DNA from: Planctomycetota bacterium
GTDB lineage: Bacteria; Planctomycetota; UBA1135; UBA2386
NCBI GenBank assembly: GCA_947444055.1
Contig: CANEYR010000001.1
Coordinates: 94,744-158,743 of the forward strand
Length of the DNA: 64,000 nucleotides
Direction: 5' to 3'
Part shown: one piece after another, positions 59,490 through 64,000 of the stretch
How the letters are laid out: each line of letters opens with the position of its first letter
How positions within the stretch are numbered: the first letter of the stretch is position 1
Position numbers and translations under genes: made by a program
Notes under the pieces: model-generated
Database searches by the model: none
Seen by the model: only the letters and a program-made list of their open reading frames with translations
What the model was told of the DNA's origin: nothing

Positions 59490-60002
59490 TCAGCGCCGGG
59501 CGGGCACTGCGTTCGGCTGGTAGACGGTGGCGCGGCAATGCGTCTGCGGCGCGAACTGCGCACCAAGGTCCATCAGGTTCTCCGACGCCCCCACCACGAG
59601 CCAGCCGTGCGGCAACAGGCTGCTGCCGATGCGGTTGGCGATGTCCGCCCGCGCTACAGGCTCGGCCGACCAGATGCGCAGTTTCTTCGCCTGCCCCTTG
59701 CGTTCGCGGGCGTCGAGCACTTCTGGCAACAGCTTGAACTGCAGCGCTTCGTACGGGCCACCATCGCGAAAGAACGTCGTCTCGTGCGTCGTGATCGCAT
59801 CGACCACTTGCTGTTGCAGCGGCCCTTCGCTCGCGTAGCGCTAGCGAAAGTAGAACTCGTTGAAGTTCGCGCAGCCGGCCTTCTCGGCCAGCGGCCCAAG
59901 GCGCGTTTCGATCAGGTAGCCCTTGCTGTCGTCGAGGGACACGCCGGCCAACTGCAGGACCAGTTGCCTCATCATCTGCAATTCACCACGTCTCAGCTGC
60001 AT
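59490..60002 (-). pseudogene. cheR: cheR pseudogene: nonsense codon plus internal deletion
   Basis: From the ATG at 60002 the first 53 codons match the CheR N-terminal domain ([41 protein letters not shown]). An in-frame TAG at codon 54 (59841-59843) stops it after FNEFYFR. The same frame continues with RYASEGPLQQQVVDAITTHETTFFRDGGPYEALQFKLLPEV, clearly CheR. It then jumps from LRIWSA directly to ADIANRIGSSLLPHGWLVVGASENL, so roughly 110 residues carrying the SAM-binding site are missing. The remnant ends at 59490. The product cannot be a methyltransferase. Confidence 0.88.
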
Positions 60003-61120
60003 AGGGCACCCTTCACAAGTTGCACGATGTTGTCCGCCATGCAATCCAGATCGACCGCGGTCGCAATGCCGGCATCGATCGGGCCACGCGGCATGCCGAA
60101 CACGGTGGAGCTGGCTTCATTCTGTGCGAGCACGCGACCGCCGGCATTGTGGATGCACTTCGCACCGAGCCAGCCGTCCTCTCCCATGCCCGTCAACACG
60201 ACGCCAAGCACGTGTCCGCCGTAGGCTCCCACAAGGGAACGAAACAAGTAGTCGACCGACGGCCGGCAGGAGCACTCCGGCGGATCCTCAGCCAACCGAA
60301 CGACCTGGCCCGACGCCGACGGCGACACCCGCATGTGCAGTCCGCCGGGCGCGATCAAGATGCGCCCACGTTCGACGCGATCGCCGTCCTTCGCCTCGTG
60401 CACGCGCAACTTGCAGGTGCGATCGAGCGACTCGGCGAGGCTGGCGGTGAACTTCGGCGGCATGTGCTGCACGAGCAGGATTGGCAGCGGAAAATCCGCG
60501 GGCAACCGCGGCAACATCACCGCCAACGCCTTCGGCCCGCCGGTGCTGACGCCGATGCCAACGACTTGCAGCCGATTCGCCGAAGCACCGCCGTGCTTCG
60601 GTGCCGTCGCGTTGCCGATGGCAGCCGGGGCGACGCCCACGGCGGCTGCTGACACCGCCACGCTCGGCAACGGCGACACGGCACTGATCGCCGAACGGCT
60701 CGTCGCCGAAGGCTTGGCGAGGCGCAACATCGGCACAATCAGGTCCTGCGCGAGCTTCGCGACCATCGTCTCGCTGCCGTCACCGGCAAGCCGCTGCACC
60801 ACCTCGGCGGCGCCGAGTTGTGCTGCCCGTTGCAGCACTTCGGCGGGAACGCTGGCCGAAGCGACCACAATGCTGTTGGTCGCCCCGCCAACTTCACGCA
60901 GGTGCGCCAGCAGCTCGAGACCTTCGCTGGTGTTCGATTCCAGATCGACGACCACGCAATCCGGTTGGTAACTGGCGACCTTCGGTATCGCCGTGCGGCC
61001 ACTCAGCGCCCCTCCGACGACTTCGATCATCGCGTGCTGCCCCAACGTACGGAGCAGACCTTGGCGCATGGTGACATCGCCCTCGACCACCAGCACCCGA
61101 ATGCGCGGGCCTGCACTCAC
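59993..61120 (-). CDS. cheB: CheB-type protein-glutamate methylesterase with a degenerate receiver domain
   Basis: The GTG start at 61120 overlaps the stop of the cheA remnant (GTGA). The C-terminal methylesterase domain keeps the catalytic triad Ser193 ([10 protein letters not shown]), His220 (VQHMPPKF) and Asp316 ([10 protein letters not shown]). The N-terminal receiver keeps the phospho-acceptor Asp59 (VVVDLE) but has Glu13-Gly14 instead of the Asp-Asp pair, and no clear conserved lysine. Phosphorylation-dependent control is therefore doubtful. Typical CheB proteins demethylate or deamidate chemoreceptors. Its neighbours in this locus are both broken, so any activity must depend on partners elsewhere. 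Confidence 0.88.
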   Translation of the reverse strand: MSAGPRIRVLVVEGDVTMRQGLLRTLGQHAMIEVVGGALSGRTAIPKVASYQPDCVVVDLESNTSEGLELLAHLREVGGATNSIVVASASVPAEVLQRAAQLGAAEVVQRLAGDGSETMVAKLAQDLIVPMLRLAKPSATSRSAISAVSPLPSVAVSAAAVGVAPAAIGNATAPKHGGASANRLQVVGIGVSTGGPKALAVMLPRLPADFPLPILLVQHMPPKFTASLAESLDRTCKLRVHEAKDGDRVERGRILIAPGGLHMRVSPSASGQVVRLAEDPPECSCRPSVDYLFRSLVGAYGGHVLGVVLTGMGEDGWLGAKCIHNAGGRVLAQNEASSTVFGMPRGPIDAGIATAVDLDCMADNIVQLVKGALCS

Positions 61121-61305
61121 CGCGCGCCCCCGACCTTGGCGACATCACGGCCGAGCTGTCCGATCGCCGCGACATCCAACAGCAATAGGATGTTGGAGCG
61201 CACACCGTCCATGCCGACCCCGCGCCCGCTGGTTTCGGTCACCTTCTCAGCGGTCGAGAAGCCAGGTGTGAAGAGCAATTGCAAGCCGGGATCGTCCTGG
61301 GCCAT
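61117..61305 (-). pseudogene. cheA: cheA remnant
   Basis: This 62-codon frame begins [39 protein letters not shown], which is the HATPase G-box region of CheA; the intact CheA in the window has [29 protein letters not shown]. It then joins directly to [14 protein letters not shown], resembling the last strand of the CheW-like end, so the remaining kinase and regulatory domain are deleted. It ends at the TGA that overlaps the cheB start. Upstream, between atpC and this frame (61306-61380), LHHMIAAMA can be read in a different frame and may be the decayed N-box. Confidence 0.8.
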
Positions 61306-61487
61306 GGCGTGTGTCCTCTCACGCCATGGCGGCAATCATGTGGTGCAACCACATGTTCCATCGCCGCCCGAGCGCTCCCCGTTATCGCGCGATCGTGCCC
61401 GGCAACCTGAGTCCAGATATGACAGGAGGGTGCTGCGACTGCGGCGTTCTTCGACACCGGGGCCGCGTCACGGCACCGGCGGTTCGC

Positions 61488-61922
61488 TCAGTGCAGGTTG
61501 CCGGTGCCCGAACCGCGCCGCGCCAGCATCTCGCGGGCCAGCGCCTTGCGCAGCGAGGCCTCGGCCTTGATGAACTCCGCACTGAGACGATCGCCGCCAG
61601 CCAGCTTCTCGCGGGCCTTCTGCTCGGCCGCCTTCACACGCTCGAGATCGATCTCATGAGCGAACTCGCCGGCTTCGCAGACCAGGGTGAGCACGTTGTT
61701 CTGCACTTGCGCAAACCCATCGCTGACGAACAACACGTTCGTCTTGCCATCGAGTTCGGTCACCCGCGCGCCGCCCGCCTGAGCAATCGCCGTCATCAGC
61801 GGCGCGTGGTTGGGCAGGATGCCGTAGCTGCCATCGACGCCCTGAAAGCTCACACCCGCGACCTTGCGATCGACGATCGTGCGGTCGGGAGTGACAATGC
61901 GAAGGTGCAGTTCGGCGGCCAT
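61488..61922 (-). CDS. atpC: F1Fo ATP synthase epsilon subunit
   Basis: The 144-residue protein has the epsilon beta-sandwich (LHLRIVTPDRTIVDRKVAGVSFQGVDGSYGILPNHAPLM, VLFVSDGFAQVQNNVLTLVCEAGE). The two-helix C-terminal part (about 90-140) links rotation to the catalytic core and acts in inhibition. It is the last gene of the atp operon, about 110 bases after atpD. The gap is filled with a 15-bp repeat. Confidence 0.95.
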   Translation of the reverse strand: MAAELHLRIVTPDRTIVDRKVAGVSFQGVDGSYGILPNHAPLMTAIAQAGGARVTELDGKTNVLFVSDGFAQVQNNVLTLVCEAGEFAHEIDLERVKAAEQKAREKLAGGDRLSAEFIKAEASLRKALAREMLARRGSGTGNLH

Positions 61923-61951
61923 GGTCAGCTCGGGTTAGGTCAGCAGGCTTG

Positions 61952-62012
61952 AGGTCAACACGGTGTTGGTGAACACCTTCGGGGTAAACACCGTCGGGGT
62001 GAACACCGTCGG
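61952..62012. repeat. 15-bp tandem repeat in the atpD-atpC gap
   Basis: Three 15-base units lie at 61968-61982, 61983-61997 and 61998-62012 (consensus GGTGAACACCGTCGG). A fourth, weaker copy lies at 61952-61967. The unit contains GGTG...CACC, an internal inverted repeat. It is non-coding and lies between the last two atp genes. Confidence 0.92.
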
Positions 62013-62031
62013 GGTCCGTTGCAGCGATCGA

Positions 62032-63591
<1,560 letters not shown>

Positions 63592-64000
63592 TCAGCTCAC
63601 GGCGCTAACGCCGCCGATGATGTCGAGCAATTCCTTCGTGATGTTCTCTTGGCGGGCGCGGTTGTAGACCTTCTTCAGGCCCTTGGTCATGCGCACCGCG
63701 GCGTCGGTTGCACCCTTCATCGCCATGCGGCGACTGGCGTGCTCGCTGGCCAACGACTGCAACATGGCGTCGAAAACCACGGTTTCCAGGTAGCGCGGCA
63801 TCAAGCGGTTCCACACGGTGGTCGCGTCCGGCTCGATCAGGAAATCCAGCGCGTATGCCTTCTGCTTGGCCTGCTCACCCACCGCGATGCTGCGGATGGG
63901 CAAGAACGGCGCCGTCGTCGGGACGAACTTCGCCATCGACTGGAAGCGCGTGTAACTCAGCCGCACTTCGTCAACGAGCCCGCTGGTGAACGCTTCGACC
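63592..64000 (-). CDS. atpG: F1Fo ATP synthase gamma subunit, C-terminal part (5' end outside window)
   Basis: The frame is open to the right edge, so only about 135 C-terminal residues are present. They contain the helical gamma signature LIEPDATTVWNRLMPRYLETVVFDAMLQSLASEHASRRMAMKGATDAA, and the end RQENITKELLDIIGG. This helix rotates inside the alpha-beta hexamer. The gene order gamma-beta-epsilon is the standard bacterial one. Confidence 0.95.
   Translation of the reverse strand, partial: VEAFTSGLVDEVRLSYTRFQSMAKFVPTTAPFLPIRSIAVGEQAKQKAYALDFLIEPDATTVWNRLMPRYLETVVFDAMLQSLASEHASRRMAMKGATDAAVRMTKGLKKVYNRARQENITKELLDIIGGVSAVS

Noticed and set aside
59841..59843. TAG in cheR as a recoded (pyrrolysine-type) codon
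   Set aside because: The same gene also lacks its SAM-binding core, so loss of function explains the stop codon more simply. No pyl genes are seen.
61952..62012. Possible CRISPR array
   Set aside because: The units are 15 bases and directly adjacent, without spacers, and no cas gene is in the window.

Overview
The window is GC-rich with very dense coding. Its gene content points to a Planctomycetota bacterium. The supporting signs are a MoxR/DUF58/VWA operon running into PQQ-propeller, squalene-cyclase-repeat, DUF4175 and coiled-coil proteins; several secreted prenyltransferase/squalene-oxidase-repeat proteins; GspE/PilB and PilT motors; and two separate che loci. This is inferred from gene families, not from a marker gene. 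Almost all of the window is chromosomal core. I see no integrase, transposase, phage gene, plasmid gene or CRISPR array.

Layout. 1-754 (-) holds the 5' part of a membrane-anchored squalene-cyclase-repeat protein. 1019-4027 (+) holds a CNT nucleoside transporter, a spermidine-synthase-like methyltransferase fold, a parvulin lipoprotein and a small membrane protein. 4161-22780 (+) is one long, tightly packed operon-like run: MoxR ATPase, DUF58, two membrane VWA proteins, a 1496-aa PQQ-propeller protein, a squalene-cyclase-repeat protein, a DUF4175-like protein, a 959-aa secreted coiled-coil protein and a 254-aa secreted protein. It is the best candidate for an undescribed system. 22848-29319 (-) is the rod-shape/peptidoglycan cluster mreB-mreC-mreD-mrdA-rodA. 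29509-30682 (-) is a two-gene unit of unknown function with its own terminator. 30909-33802 (-) is moeA coupled to lnt. 33887-38352 (-) is a chemotaxis operon, cheA-cheW-cheD-cheY-cheX. 38419-40543 holds an arginase-family hydrolase, a candidate structured RNA, a tRNA with CAU anticodon (+) and folE. 40587-45041 (-) holds a type IV pilus-type extension ATPase, PilT and a second PilB-like ATPase.

45200-48200 holds a radical SAM protein with a helical C-terminal extension, a GT9 glycosyltransferase and a FkbM methyltransferase. 48309-50352 holds a persulfide-dioxygenase-like MBL/rhodanese protein and a peroxiredoxin, convergent and overlapping at their ends. 50405-58045 (-) holds aspS, an HTTM membrane protein, a propeller/membrane partner, and an ABC permease with its ATPase. 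58186-59376 (-) is a triple FKBP-fold protein. 59490-61305 (-) is a decayed second che locus: cheB has an intact methylesterase triad but lies between a broken cheR and a cheA fragment. 61488-64000 (-) is the end of the F1 ATP synthase operon (atpG partial, atpD, atpC).

Two themes recur. Many adjacent genes overlap by 1-4 bases (ATGA, GTGA, TGATG), implying translational coupling. Short tandem repeats of 13-15 bp with unrelated unit sequences appear both inside genes, where they encode 5-residue repeats, and between genes, including both gaps of the atp operon.
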